From Petunia secreta (Eukaryota; Streptophyta; Magnoliopsida; Solanales; Solanaceae), in assembly GCA_029990175.1 (NCBI GenBank), contig JARKIP010000030.1, forward strand, positions 16,765,501 through 16,829,500: a DNA stretch of 64,000 bases, in the 5' to 3' direction. The notes below the pieces were generated by a model. That model made no database searches, was not told where the DNA came from, and was given only the letters and a program-made list of their open reading frames with translations. Positions 31,326 to 44,139 of the stretch are shown here, piece by piece. Position numbers and translations under genes: made by a program. Within the stretch, counting starts at the first letter, position 1, and each line of letters opens with the position of its first letter.

Positions 31326-34300
31326 TCAATTATGTCCAGGAAGAAATGGTGCACCAATTGGACGTGGACAGGTCGACACATTATATTCATGGTAATCGTG
31401 TCCTACAATCTCTGGGGGAGTCTCATAGCCATCAGTGACCTTCGAAGTGGCATGACACCACAGATTGGTAGCAAAGTCGATCCGATACTGCCTAAGCTGG
31501 CTAAACTTGTACTTTGAAACATTCTTCCCATCCATCAACAGGTCAGCAAATCTTATCACAAAAGCACCACAGTCATAACTGCACCAAAATTAAACACAAA
31601 ACCTGAATAACAATAATGAAAATAAAACAGCAAGGAAAATAATAATAAACATAATAATAATCAATTAATATAAAAAATTCCAAGTCAAAGAATGCATACA
31701 CGTTGGTCTGCTTGGGGCATTTTGCCCACTTGACATTCAATGGCTCATACACGTCTCCATATGATGGTCGATAACGGTGAAAATTGTTCAATTCAAGCAA
31801 TGATGGAATCATCTTAGAATAGCTATCGACATGCTCCATCACCCTTGGGTCACGCTCTCCATAAACAGAGTCATATTTTTCAAGAAGATGCTCATCCAAT
31901 GAGAAAACTGCAAGAATATAATGGGTAGTTTTTGTGCTTTCATCACCCAGCCGAATAGGAAACAAGACACGATCAGCAAGCTCCCAAGACATCCCACCCT
32001 TAACGTCCTTTGAAACTATACTATCAATAAAAAGCTCATAATTTGGATCAGCTCCCCAAGAATAATTCCCATTATTAGATTCAAACTGTCTGCATGTCTC
32101 CATAAACCAACAATCGAAGACAAGAGACGTGCTTGCATATTTCAACTGGCCATCAAAAGGATGGTACAAACACTGCTTCTTCAAATAATACAAACAGACT
32201 TCCACATGCTGCACAAATAAACAATAAAATAAAGGCCTGTCAAAATGGACAAGTAACAGAAAAAGTCTATGCAAGTCTTGGTTGTTGCCAACACACAGAC
32301 TTCTTGGCTATTGACAACACTTCAAGCCATGTAGAAAGGCCAGTTTGAAGAGAAAAACTTTGCAACTATTGGCTACTGCCAAGAGTTAAAGCTGGAAACT
32401 AAAACTACTATATAAAACAAGAAAAAACAAGAATAAAAGAAAGTTACAAACCTCATTAGTGAGGGTAAACTTATCAGACGACAACTCAAGAAACCAACTT
32501 CGATTAGAAATGGAAGTAGAACCAAGTTTATAAGTATAAGGCGCAACATTCTCGCCATCAGCATAAACACTTTTCTCAGACCTGCATGAAGCACACACCA
32601 TAAAGCAAAGTACTTATAATAAATAGAAAAAGAGACAACTCAATCAAACGTACACTCTCTTGTAGAATACTTGAGGAGTAAGGTTGTTTGGATTGATGAA
32701 GAGTGAAATTTAGAACATTGGGCAGAATACCGGCATAATGAAATGGGCATCGACGTCTGTAGTTACATTTCCAATCACTAATAGATTTTTCATGATTACG
32801 ACCATAATCTTGAAAAGGAGATAACAAAGCCCAGCTTGGCTTTGGAACCCTTTTGGGTCTTCCCTGCTCATCCAACTCATCAGCAACAGCCGGAGCACCA
32901 TTCATCGCTCGTTCCTCATTAATATCACCAAGACCTGCGTCATCAACCTTTCTCTTACAAACAGCTTTGGTTCTCAAAGAAGCAAGTGAAACATCCAGAC
33001 TATCAGCTTCACCACCATCCTACAAACAAATAAAATAAAATCAATACTCCTTAATACAACAAGGAAGGTCTAGTCTATACAGATCTTGGCTATAGTCAAG
33101 ACTTTCACCTCTGTTGCAAGGGTCTCTGTAAGTCTTGGCTATAGCCAAAACTTTAAGCTCTAGTTGAGGTCCCATATGCAGGGAACGTATCTCCAAGTCT
33201 TGGCAATGACCAGGACTTTACACTATGAAGCAAGGCCAACTATAAAACGTGCCAACGTACAAAATGATCTAAACAAAAAATACTTGCACAATACACGACA
33301 CTTACCAATACCTCTTGCTCGGCAGCAGCAGGCGTTGAAAAAGCATCGCCTTGAACATTCAAATCTGCAAGTACATCGCTAACCATAGCACGAGCTAATA
33401 CGTCAGAATCACCATCTCCTACAACAGCAATACCGTGCTCTTCACGCTCAACTTGCTTATCACTCACGCCAACTTCAACACCAACAGAATCTACTCCTAC
33501 ACCACCATCGAATTGTACATCAGCAACAGCTTCATCGGCAAGATCACTCAACCGTCAACAACTGACCAATACATTTATCTTAGGATCATTCGAAACAACT
33601 TCAACCGGCTTTAGTACTCGACCTACCTCCTCACCACCACCAATATCTATCTGCCTTTCTTCATTATTCGAAACATCCAACAACCTATCATCATCAGCCC
33701 TGACATCCCTATCCCGAGCATCACCAACTCTCTCTACACTCATATCAACATCCATTAACTGCACAGACTGCTCTTCCTCCTGCCTAACCAAAGCACCTTC
33801 AACTCTAGCACTAATTGACACTCCACGACACGGGGACGCAGCTTCCATACCACAGATGGACACGGGAGATGCATAAATAGGAGACCGTTCACGACCTTGG
33901 CTATATTCTCCACCCAATCCACCAACTCTCCCTTTCTTCACCAAATCAACAAGCTCACCAAGTTGCTTCTTGATCAAACACTGCTCCTTCAAAATACCAT
34001 TCAAGGACTTTTTCCATCTCTTCTCCATTTTCTGCACAAAAGGAGAAATATCCAAAAGCATCAAAACATATAGAAAACAAGTTCTTACATTTTTATAATG
34101 AATTGAACAAAACAGGGAAGAAAGACATACGTCAAGACGCTTGCTCAAAGCATCATAATGACCTCCAGCATCACCAGCAACAGAAGAAGGGCTTGGAAGA
34201 TCCCTCTTTGGCAGCTCATTGACAAGAATGAAAGGCTCGACAGGAGCTTTAGGTTTCTATCAATTAAATAAAAGAACTAGACTACTAGAAAAGCAGAAAA

Positions 34301-35224
34301 TATTTCCAAAAATCACAAGCTTAAAAAAAAAACAACACTTAAAGATTTCAAATGCTTCGGCACAAACATTGACATGACAGACTCGAATTGAGGGGTGCCA
34401 CAAGTCCTGTAGCGCACCATTAGAGGATGCTTTCTCTGGGAATGTATTTCAGCGAACGCTTTCCTGTATGAAGTGAAAATATCCAAACCCCAGACAGTAA
34501 AAGCAAAGGGGAATCCTGTAAGCTGAAACAATGAATTCGGACTTTTAGTACCATTAGCAAACACATTCTTCAATGAAGACACAGTTTCTTCATAAGCTAT
34601 CGACCCCCATGCAAAGTTAGAGACAAGGCTTCTGTCCTCAATCAACCTAACATACTTGGTTGGTACAACTTTTGAAGGCCTACCACCTAATAACACACGG
34701 CCAACAATGTATATCTCAGCAAGTGCAACAGGATTTATAACATTAAGCCACCCAGTCTTCTTTCCATTCGCCAACAACTCCTCCAAATCAGTCATCAATA
34801 TCCCCTTCCTTCGATACAATTCCTCTCCATCGTCACCAGCAAAATAGTCACTAATCAGACGACTACCTGGTTCCTTCATAGCTGCATCAACAGCAACCCT
34901 ATCAACACTAGAAGTCCGCAACCCAGTCACAACACCAAATATATCGGCATCAAAATAAACTTCATATCCGTTTATTGAAAATGCCATTGCATCTCGTCTC
35001 CTTGATTCAACTTCAGACAATAACATACAATTCAAAAAATTACCCGACAGGTTTGTTATATCTATCTCCATAAAGCTCCCAAACACACCATTTTTTAATT
35101 CTGCAAGCTGCTTAGTAGTTAAACCTCTCGTTATAACATCCTGAAAGTGAGTGTTAACTCTCCAAGCTGCTTGCACATGGTACCAATTAGCATAATCAAT
35201 AAAAAGCTTCCCTGAGCCAGCCAT
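31326..35224 (-). pseudogene. DUF1985 - Ulp1-like (C48) cysteine protease gene of MULE G
   Basis: Ulp1-family enzymes cleave SUMO from proteins. I infer about seven exons on the minus strand: 35224-~34320 (DUF1985, start MAGSGKLF), 34258-34135, ~34035-33306, 33019-32657, ~32581-32452, 32213-31706 and 31580-31326. The last two encode the protease: RVLFPIRL, THYILAVFSL (catalytic His), EKYDSVYG (Asp), and KCPKQTNV spliced to YDCGAFVIRF (oxyanion Gln and nucleophile Cys). An in-frame TGA near 33556 in the middle, disordered part is the only clear lesion, so the gene may be dead or spliced around it. It faces the transposase. Confidence 0.8.
32260..33230. repeat. palindrome words inside introns of the Ulp1 gene
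   Basis: The introns at about 32215-32450 and 33022-33305 carry copies of the G word (for example at 32273, 32312, 32364, 33081, 33130, 33195; CTTGGCTATAGCCAA, CTTGGCTATTGACAA). The exons between them have none. This placement suggests the word is dispersed through all non-coding parts of the element. Confidence 0.75.
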
Positions 35225-35299
35225 CTTTCATAAAAATCTACATAATAAACAAGATACATATGAATCAAGCTTCTTGACTAGAAATAACACAAGTTGAAT

Positions 35300-35665
35300 C
35301 ATATATCTCTACAAATCTTAACTGTAACCAAGAGTTTAAAACATAAATCGACAAGACACCCAAATTTAACTACAAACAAACCAACACTTGCAAGTATTGG
35401 CAATTGCCAATACTTTTACATCTACTTCACCAAACAACTTGCACACAAAAGTCTACAACTCTTGGCAATAACCAATACTCTAAGTTCTGGTGGAAAAAAC
35501 AACTTGCAGGGACCATCGCGCAATAGTAGCCAATACTTTAAACTACTGCATTAAGCAACTTACAGACAAAGTCTATGCAACTCTTCGCTATAGGAAAGAC
35601 TTTCGTGCCTAACTCAAGCACAAACTCAAAAAACTACACAAGTATTGCCTATAGACAAGACTTTC
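35300..35665. repeat. palindrome array of MULE G, segment 2 (5' of the Ulp1 gene)
   Basis: Six copies of the word occur at 35304, 35392, 35457, 35520, 35578 and 35641, about 60 bases apart, directly upstream of the start of the DUF1985-Ulp1 gene. They could lie in its promoter or 5' UTR. The best copy is AAGTATTGGCAATTGCCAAT at 35390. Confidence 0.8.
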
Positions 35666-36279
35666 CTACTAACACCATTCCAAAAAATAAAAAAACACAG
35701 AAAACATATTACCCTTACATCCAAATACGCTTACATGCAAATAAATCAACATAATACACAAATAATAACCGATGAAATCAACATATTTCGTAAATTTTAA
35801 CAAAAAATAACAAAAACACAATCTGTACATAACATATTTCATAATTATACACCAAACTTCCTCATAAATAATAAATTTAACACCACACACACCGTTAAAC
35901 CTTAATAAAATTAATAAAATTGAAAAATAACAAAGCAAAATAACTTACAAAACGCAAAGGTGACTGGTAAATGATTGAAAATGCAAACTTTGTTTGTTAA
36001 ACTTTTACGTAGCTTTCGATTGAAAAGTTGTAAGGCAATAATAGAGGATAAAAAAGACAAACTGCTTTTGATATGAGTTGAACTTTTGATATGATGTGCA
36101 CACTGATAGAGGAGAAGAAGGAAGAGAAATTTTTTCTGGAAATGAAAAGACGTATGTAGTTTAAATATATCTAATTAAAAAAAAACTGTAAATAAAACTG
36201 TCTGGGCTATTTAAGTTTAAAAAATTTTTTTAAAACCAAATGTATTTAACATATGAAAAAACTTAATATTTCATAAAAA
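35666..36279. other. AT-rich gene-free stretch in MULE G
   Basis: Very AT-rich sequence lies between two palindrome arrays. No supported ORF. It probably holds the promoter region of the minus-strand Ulp1 gene, but I cannot point to a specific box. Confidence 0.5.
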
Positions 36280-37385
36280 TTGAAGCGTTGGCAATAGCCA
36301 AGATTTAGAACTCATATAGTTCAACACTTCGATATCAAAAGAACACAAAGTATTGTCTAAAGCCAAGACTTCCTAACAAAATACAACAAACTTTCTAATT
36401 GTAAAGTAATGCTAACTGAAAATTAATAAAACTATGTAATTAAAATAATCTTGCCAAAAAATATTATTTATCAAATATTTTAAAATATTAACTTCACGAA
36501 TAATAAATATTTTTAATTTTAAAAATCAAAATTTCATATGAAATCTAATATTACATATAACTAAAGTGTTGGGAATGGCCAAGACTCTACACTCAAACTA
36601 TTAACCATATCGGTTTCCTTTCGCACAAAATATGGGCAATTAACAAGACATCAGTGAGTGGAGAGTACATATTTTCAATAAGTTCAACTAATGGAAATAG
36701 CCAAGACTTCACACACATAAAAGTTAAACTTTTAAATTTAAAATTACACAAAGTATTGGCAAAAGGAAAGACTTCCTAACAAAGACCCCAACCTTTATAA
36801 TTTTTAAAGTAATAATAACTCAAAACTAATAAAGCTATAGAATTAAAACAATCTTGCTAATAACATTTATTTATCATATTTTTAAATATTAAAGTGACAA
36901 ATAATAAATATTTTTAAAAATAAAAATATGCTATGAAAGATATACTTGAAGTATTGGCAATAGCCAAGACTCTACACTCAACCTATTCAGAACTTCGGTT
37001 TCTTTTCGCATAAAATATTGGCAATTACCAAGACTTCAATGATTGGAAAGTTCATATTATCAAAATGTTCAACTCCTGGCAATAGCCAAGACTTTATACA
37101 TATACAAAAAACAAATTCAATTGATATTGACGCAAAATTATTGTCAAAAGTTAACACTTGCCAGCACTTGAAACTCATCCAATTGAAAACAACCCAAATA
37201 TTCAAATTAACAAAAATATCAATCATCCAAGTATACTTGTTTACATAAACATAACAACCAAAACAAATACAAAAACAAATATTATCAGTAGACTAAACTA
37301 TTGGAAATAGCCAACACTTTACAGTCAAAACCAGTAACCAGTTCAATTAACTTGACCCAAAAGTATTGTCAACAGCTAAGAATTC
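36280..37385. repeat. palindrome array of MULE G, segment 3
   Basis: Fifteen or so imperfect copies lie between the end of the second DUF1985 gene (37410) and the start region of the Ulp1 gene. Good copies are GTATTGGCAATAGCCAAGAC at 36950, ATATTGGCAATTACCAAGAC at 37013 and CTGGCAATAGCCAAGAC at 37077. In places two ~330-base blocks repeat (about 36480-36790 resembles 36840-37160), so part of the array grew by segmental duplication. Confidence 0.75.
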
Positions 37386-37409
37386 CTACCAAACCTATAA
37401 AAATGGTTT

Positions 37410-39260
37410 CTAACTCTCAGTGGATTTCTCTAACTCTTTTGCAGTACTAAAACTATTATTTGGACTGCTACAAGAAAGATCACATGCACCATCTTCTTGC
37501 GACGGAGATAACAAACGGAAATTTGGAAGTTCATCAACTTGATCACATCTTTGTCTCTTCCTGCCACCTTCATCAGAAGATACTGGCTGACTTATAAAAT
37601 CATCCACAGAGTCTATATGAATATTATATTGATCACAACACTCAATATCACTTACCTGCAAAATATGAAAAAACAACACTGACAATACATAACAACAAAT
37701 AAATCAAACAATAAAAGGAACACCATATACAAACATACTTTTTTGAAACTCGGCACATCAACATCTCCTGGTTGGGAAAAGATAAGAATCTCTCCACTTT
37801 GCAGTTTAGCAATAATCTGAGAAGCAGTCTCTACAACAACATCAGCACATTCTCCTTGAGAGCCTTTTATACCAGCACTGGATGAAACCAATTTTGCAAC
37901 TCCTAGATTACTTTCATTGATTCAAATGCATCCAGAATCTCTTTTGTATACACCATCTTCAAAACCTTTCTTAAACATAGCAACATGCTCCAAGACCAAG
38001 TCGACCTTGGAATCCAGACACTAAACAGGAATAAAATAAAGTCAAAAATTAATATTAAAAGGAGACAATCAGAAAATTCAAAGTATGAACAAAATAGAAA
38101 ACATATATTACCGTCACACGTGCCACCAAATTAGAGAAGTTGTCATTTAATCGCTTGTTTAAAGTACCAATAACACGCTGCACAATATTTACGTAAAATT
38201 ATAAAATATAATTAGAATTTAATAAACAATAAAAGAAACTATTACTTACATCAACAACCAAATTCACTAAACCAAAAGGAAATGTTGAAGAACTATCAGC
38301 ACCAACGTCACATGGAAACTGCAACTGAACAGACATATGTTTCCTCTCTTCATCAGTAGCAACAAGTGGCTCCATCTTAAACGAATCAAATACCTAATTC
38401 AATAAAGACATAAAAACAAAAATAGTAAATTACATACGTATCAAATAAAAAAATTGAATGATCAAACCAAACATAGAGCAATAAGAAATTACAGAAAACA
38501 CTTGAAAATACTTCTCAACAAGAGTTAAGAACCGAGGCTGCCTCAAATTACACCAAGAAAACATTCGCGGAAATGCCTGAGGCTTAGCTTCTGCATATGC
38601 TCGAAATACAGGGAACACTTCCAACACCCACACATTGAACGCAAAGGGAAAACCGACTAAACAATACCAGCTCTCATTTTCCAAAGGCTCCAACTTAATT
38701 TGTTGAAGACAGTTTCTAAGAGAACCAACCAACCACTTGAAACCCAAAGTACCCCAAGGGTAACTGTAACGAAGCTCATCATCATCAATCACTTTCATCA
38801 AGTGACTATTGACCTCACAATCCTCAGACCGACCCAATAAAACCCTCTCAACAATGTAAACTTCAACAAGCTTAACAGCATCACCATCATTATCCCAAAA
38901 AGGCTGCAAACGACTGCATGCATCAGTGCTAAGAAATCTCTTCAGATCAGACAATTTGATTGTGCGATAACTTGGGAAATAATGATTTAAAAGACGATTT
39001 GGACGAGAAGATACAACACTAAAATCACCATAAGAAACACCTAAACCTGTAATCAAGTTAAAACCATCCAAGTAAAATACACATTGATGCCCACACACAC
39101 TAAACCTAATAACCATATCATCAGCACAATAAGTCTGTGAAAGCATCATGCAATGCACGACATTCCAAGAAAAATTCACATCTCCCAACTCCATAAATTT
39201 GCTGAAAACTTCATCTTTCAGCAACATCAACTGCCGCTCCATCAAAAATTCACTAACCAA
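37410..39260 (-). pseudogene. second DUF1985 gene of MULE G, without protease domain
   Basis: The main exon (39260 to about 38497) encodes DUF1985 with VIRFSVCGHQCVFYLDGFN, LVEVYIVERVLLGRSE and LVGFPFAFNVWVLEVFP, parallel to VALAEIYIVGRVLLGGRP and LTGFPFAFTVWGLDIF of the neighbour. Inferred small exons follow at about 38393-38250, 38178-38112, 38020-37745 and 37650-37410, ending at a stop. One in-frame TGA occurs near 37919. No His-Asp-Cys protease region follows before the next array. The 5' start is not clear. It looks like a partial duplicate or a truncated paralogue. Confidence 0.7.
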
Positions 39261-39539
39261 ACTAACATACTTCCCATCACCACCCCATTAACCTTTGGCA
39301 TCAAACCCGTGCTCAAACTTAAAAATTTGATCTCCTTCCTATGGAAACAAAAAATAAAATATACATATTCAACAACACTATTAGAAATATGATAACAAAA
39401 CAGAAAGCAACAGACAAGGGAACATACATTATGATGTACCATCATGAACTCACAATGAGTATGCAGAAAAGTTCCTGCCACCAAAAACAAACACAACTAA
39501 AAAAAATAGAAAACACCTACAGAACAAGCAAATTAACTA

Positions 39540-39905
39540 CAACTACTGCCAATAACCAATGCTTTAAACTCTACCAGAAAGGGAAAATTGTACACATAGT
39601 CTCCGCAAGTATTGCCTGTACCCAAGACTTTAATTTGTAATGTAAAGCGAAAGTTACACTAAAAATCTCTAAAAGTATTGGCAATAGCCAAGACTTTAAA
39701 CTCTACTACAGTAACACACTTCAGTAGAAAATTTATTAAAGTCTTGGCAATAGCCAAGACTTTCAGTTCTGGTGCAAAGGGAACACATACACTGAAAATA
39801 TCTAAACATGTTGGCAATAGCCAAGACTTTAAACTCAATTGTAATAATCAATTTAGAAAAAATCTATGCAACTATTAGCAATAGCCAAGACTTTACGATC
39901 TGCTG
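39540..39905. repeat. palindrome array of MULE G, segment 4
   Basis: This is the clearest array: copies at 39543, 39605, 39671, 39740, 39808 and 39869 are 60-70 bases apart. Most read TTGGCAATAGCCAAGACTTT, followed by AACTCTACTGCAAT-like spacer, so the whole ~66-base unit repeats. It is cut by element F and resumes at 54359. Confidence 0.85.
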
Positions 39906-39919
39906 AAAATGGGACCTTA

Positions 39920-40581
39920 TGTTGCTCCGAACGCACACGCAAGTATACATGGTCAACAAGTAATAAAGTGATAAGTAGAGTATCGTTCCCACGAGGACTA
40001 TTCAGACTGAATTCTAGCAAACAATTTCCTAAGAACTATTCAGGGATCTTTTTCCAATGGTTGAGATTTTACTAACTAAATGCAATAATTAAGAGCAAGT
40101 AACTGAAGTCAAGTAATAGAGCAAATTCTAAGTTGTTATCAATAACAGAGAAACGGTCCAGGGTCAGAGCTACAAACAATCTAGTTGAGTTTTCCAGTTA
40201 GTTCTACTTCTTGATTTCCTAGATTGCTAACTAACAGGTTAATTATATTCGTGAAAACCTTTCGATTTTTCACGGTCTATGCAGGCTACTCCAATCCCTA
40301 TATGTCTATGGGTTGAATCACGTGCACGCATTAACGAATTCTGCGATTAGTTAAGCTAGGCGATTTGTGCCTTTATATGCTCGATCCAATCCTCAATTCC
40401 ATTCCAGTCTTTTCTTGCTCGATCATGCTCTTTAAAGCTTCAATTGCACTTCATAACATCCTACAAGTCACATGACACAAAATCAGTGCAAAATCACATC
40501 CGTCAACTAGAAAACGTGCGAATAAAGTACTCAAACGTGAGGAAATATTATGGAAATATAGGCATAATATGCCAAACATCA
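39920..40581 (-). repeat. 3' LTR of F (662 bp, internally deleted)
   Basis: It aligns with both ends of the right LTR, but the right LTR's central ~650 bases (about 53487-54143, with the TATA-like box) are missing. The breakpoint is near 40370 (GTTAAGCTAGGCGA|TTTGTGCC). It ends CCAAACATCA. Confidence 0.85.
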
Positions 40582-41562
40582 GCACCCCACAGTTGAACAT
40601 TTGCTCGCCCTCGAGCAATTACAGATAACTTCACAACCTAGGTAGAACAGGTCTGCCTATGACTATGGTTGATACCGACCATTGAACAAATGCATACATG
40701 ACTACTATGGGTCCAACAAACATGCCAATAATATATCAAACATCAAAACATGAGAACAACTACCCCAAGACAACTCAAATGCACAAACTCGACTCATTGC
40801 AACCATGCTCCCACAAATTCACACCGATCTGCTCAACCAAAAAGCCACGACTTCACCTATCTCATGCAAACCATGTACCCTCACCAAACAATGAAGCAAG
40901 AGAGTGTCCCCCAAATATCACACACAAAAATGAATATCAAGAATGGAATGGGGACAATAGCATAGAAAGAATTCACTCACTCTCATGAAAAGCTCACATG
41001 TCACACATGATGTACCATAGGCTTGCCCGTAGTATAGGACTCCACTAATGTAGGCTCACTCTAATCGGGATTAACTAGGACTTTAAAGGGTTGTAATGTA
41101 GGCTAAGGGGCTGGTAGGATACATATGGGTAATAGTGACTAGCTCCCTAAGCACTTTAATACATCACAATCAATTTAAGCACATATCTCATCAAAGCCAC
41201 CCAATTCACCACCCAACAAATTTCACACACACCTTTTTCAACAAGTAGCAAATTTTCTTTTAAGCACAATGCTAGCAAGGATGGATATTCATTCTTTTCT
41301 TTTTTCTTTTTTCAAAATTTTTTTTTCAGCTTTTTTTTTTTCATTTGTTTTTTTTTTCTATTCAATTCTTTCCAAACCTTGCCAATGCTCTTTCAACTAC
41401 TTCATAATTTATCAAGTATTTCCCTCATTGGTTCCAGTCAAAAACCTCTCAATACTTCAACTACAAACTCCACAATAATATAAAATCATCAATTAAAGTG
41501 CTTAAGGAGTAAAGGATAAAAAAAAAGTAATTTAAAACAAGTGGGTAGGCCTGCAGTGTGGG
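40582..41562 (-). other. internal non-coding part of F, left of E
   Basis: It begins (minus strand) with the purine tract GTGGGGTGCT at the 3' LTR border. Contains pyrimidine-rich T-runs at 41300-41360. The short open frames here are low-complexity and not supported as genes. Confidence 0.6.
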
Positions 41563-44139
41563 TGACACGACCCGAAATCCGGTTAGGCCGTGCGGGCACC
41601 CGACATCCTTCCCTGACCCGTCGGGCGAACCCTTACCAATTAAATTAGGAAAATAAATATAATAATTCATAAATAAGGACAAGACTTAAAACAAAACACA
41701 GACATACTGATACCTCTAGCTGTACAAAAGAAATTACAGCTGACTACACAACATACTAGGTTTAGGGCTATCCAGACTAGACATCTAAGAGAACAAAGAA
41801 GACAAATACCTCCTGAAGGGAGCAAGATGCAACTGAAATAATAACCAATAAATTGGTGGCCATCCGGAATAAAAGTTGGCTCACCCTGACAGCTGACGTC
41901 GTCTTTGCTCCTTCACAACGTGGCGAACTCAATCCTGGAGCGAACCTGCCGAAACGAAATAGATAGACAAGAAACAAACAACAAACAAGGGTGACTCAAA
42001 AGGACTCAATAAGTGGGGCAGACTAGCCACCTCAAAGAATAGGATAGCTAACCAGGGAGAAAAGAAATAGATAGACCAAATTCTTTTTATTTAAATTATA
42101 AAAATGCAGAGCCAGATAACAACCGGAAAGATGTAAGAAACTTATAAACTCAAACAAGGATGCGTGCCAAAAACATATCAACAAATATGCAATGCACATA
42201 TAAACAGAACAGTAGTCATGTACCGTAAGTCTACACAATGGTATGAATTGAGATGGAATGAAATGAAGTGAGATGAAATGAAATGAAATGAAATATGATG
42301 CAAAGTGTCACATGTGCCCGCCATCCCATCTCGAAGCGGAATACTCCTGCATTCGAGGGGAATCCAATCTGATAACCAACTGGAGCGGAATACTCCTGCT
42401 CCTGGGGCGGAATACTCCTGCACCCGATATAATATAAACCAGAGGCGGAATACTCCTGCACTCTCTTGGGGCGGAATACTCATGCACCCGATATAATGTA
42501 AAGCTGAGGCGGAATACTCCTGCACTCTCCTGGGACGAAATCCTCCTGCACTCTCCTGGGGCAGAATCCTCAAATATGATACGATAGAGCGGAATACTCC
42601 TGCTCCTGGGGCGGAATACTCCTACCCTCAATATGATACAATGGAGCGGAATACTCCTGCTCCTGGGACGGAATACTCTTGCAACCCAATATGATATGCA
42701 ATGTAATGCATATGAATGACATATAATGCATATGAATTCAATGTGATGCAATAATAACCCTTCACCGGCGCGGGACTCTCATCGACAGCCGGGAAGTAGA
42801 TGCCAACTCACAGCTAGAGTCCAATGGTCACTTCCTCAATGCAATACCAACAACAGGACATAACATATAATACACAATGTAAATCCAAGGCTAAGGCGTA
42901 ATGAGTACGCCTATTGGCAGCTACACACGTAAGGAATACGTGGTAGAAAATCCACGAGGCCAGGTGCCTCCAAAGAAATGGATATAAACACTTACCTCGT
43001 TCCGAAGTTAACACTGCTACCCAACAACCGCTTTATTCTCTGAATTCATTGCCAAACGATCCTACTGTGTTCAAGAAGCAGAAAAATATATCACATTAGG
43101 CTAAAGGTTTCATTCCTCACATCTTAGGGCAATCCAGGTAGGAACCTGATACCCTATTCGCATACGCAATACGCAGGCCAGGCCTATGTACAGGGTTTAA
43201 GGTCACATAACCAAACCCCAAATAAATTACATTTATATGTTGCCCATAACTCACTGAGTATGAATATATATTCAATTCCATTATCGGGGTCCATTTGACC
43301 CTTTAAACTATTAATTGAACTTATTAGGATGATGACTAATATCTCAATTTCTACCGTCAAAATATATTTAAACACACGTAATAAACTCAAATACTATATT
43401 AGGATCATTATCTGAATGTTTCAGGGTAAAAATTCTACTTTTCTCCGGCCCCTTTTTCCATTTTATTGGCATTTTTTCTGATAATTTTCTCTGTTTCTCG
43501 TTCCTTGCTCAAAGTTTCTGTTCAATTTTTTGTACGCTGCTTAAGGCTTGCTTAGGGATTATATAATCCCAACACCTGCCGCCTGCTTAATTTTTTTTAT
43601 TCTCTTTCTTTTTTAAAAAAAAAAATCTTTTCCTTTTATTTCTTTTACTTTTCTTTTCGCGACAAAAATTAAATTAGTAGCCTACGATATTCAAAATAAT
43701 TTCAACTTTTGCATAAAAGTTATACAAAATATATGTAACATACTTGCAAAGGCGGATCTCAAATCGGGTTCCCGAAACTCAAGATGCGAATTTACATAGA
43801 AAAAAGTCAAATTATTTAACTTTCGGCATTTTAGCGGAAACTAGCCGAACAACATCGAAATTCACTTTCGAAAGTTTACAAAAATTACAAATAATCATAT
43901 GAACCTAAATGCGCTTTCGGATTTCGAATCGGAGCTCATTCGGTAAAACCGAGCTCGAAAATCTCTTTTTAATATTTATCGCCAATAAAAACTGAAACCT
44001 TCTTCCGATGCTTACCAAACGAGGTCTGATTTAGCTCAAATTTTACAGACAGGTTCTAATGGACATTACGAATATTTTAAAATTATCAGCACGTCAATCG
44101 GAGTCCTAACTTCCGAAACGACTGACCGATGTCGTTTCA
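41563..44139 (-). repeat. 3' LTR of E (2577 bp)
   Basis: In element direction it starts TGAAACGACATCGG at 44139 and ends GGGTCGTGTCA at 41563. It contains a GGCGGAATACTCCTGC minisatellite at 42337-42690 and a GAAAT pentamer run near 42255-42297, longer than in the other LTR. Confidence 0.9.
42337..42690. repeat. GGCGGAATACTCCTGC minisatellite in the 3' LTR of E
   Basis: About ten variants of a 16-base word alternate with CTCCTGGG and ACCCGATATAATGTAAA spacers. The same block in the other LTR (49000-49325) differs in unit number and order, so the array has changed since insertion or by recombination. Confidence 0.85.

Noticed and set aside
30330..39905. Regularly spaced palindromic repeats resembling a CRISPR array
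   Set aside because: The repeats are imperfect, have related rather than unique spacers, occur in introns and lie in a plant MULE. No cas genes are present.
41269..41478. Hydrophobic 69-codon ORF, membrane-protein-like
   Set aside because: It is made by long T-runs (poly-Phe) in the non-coding interior of F.
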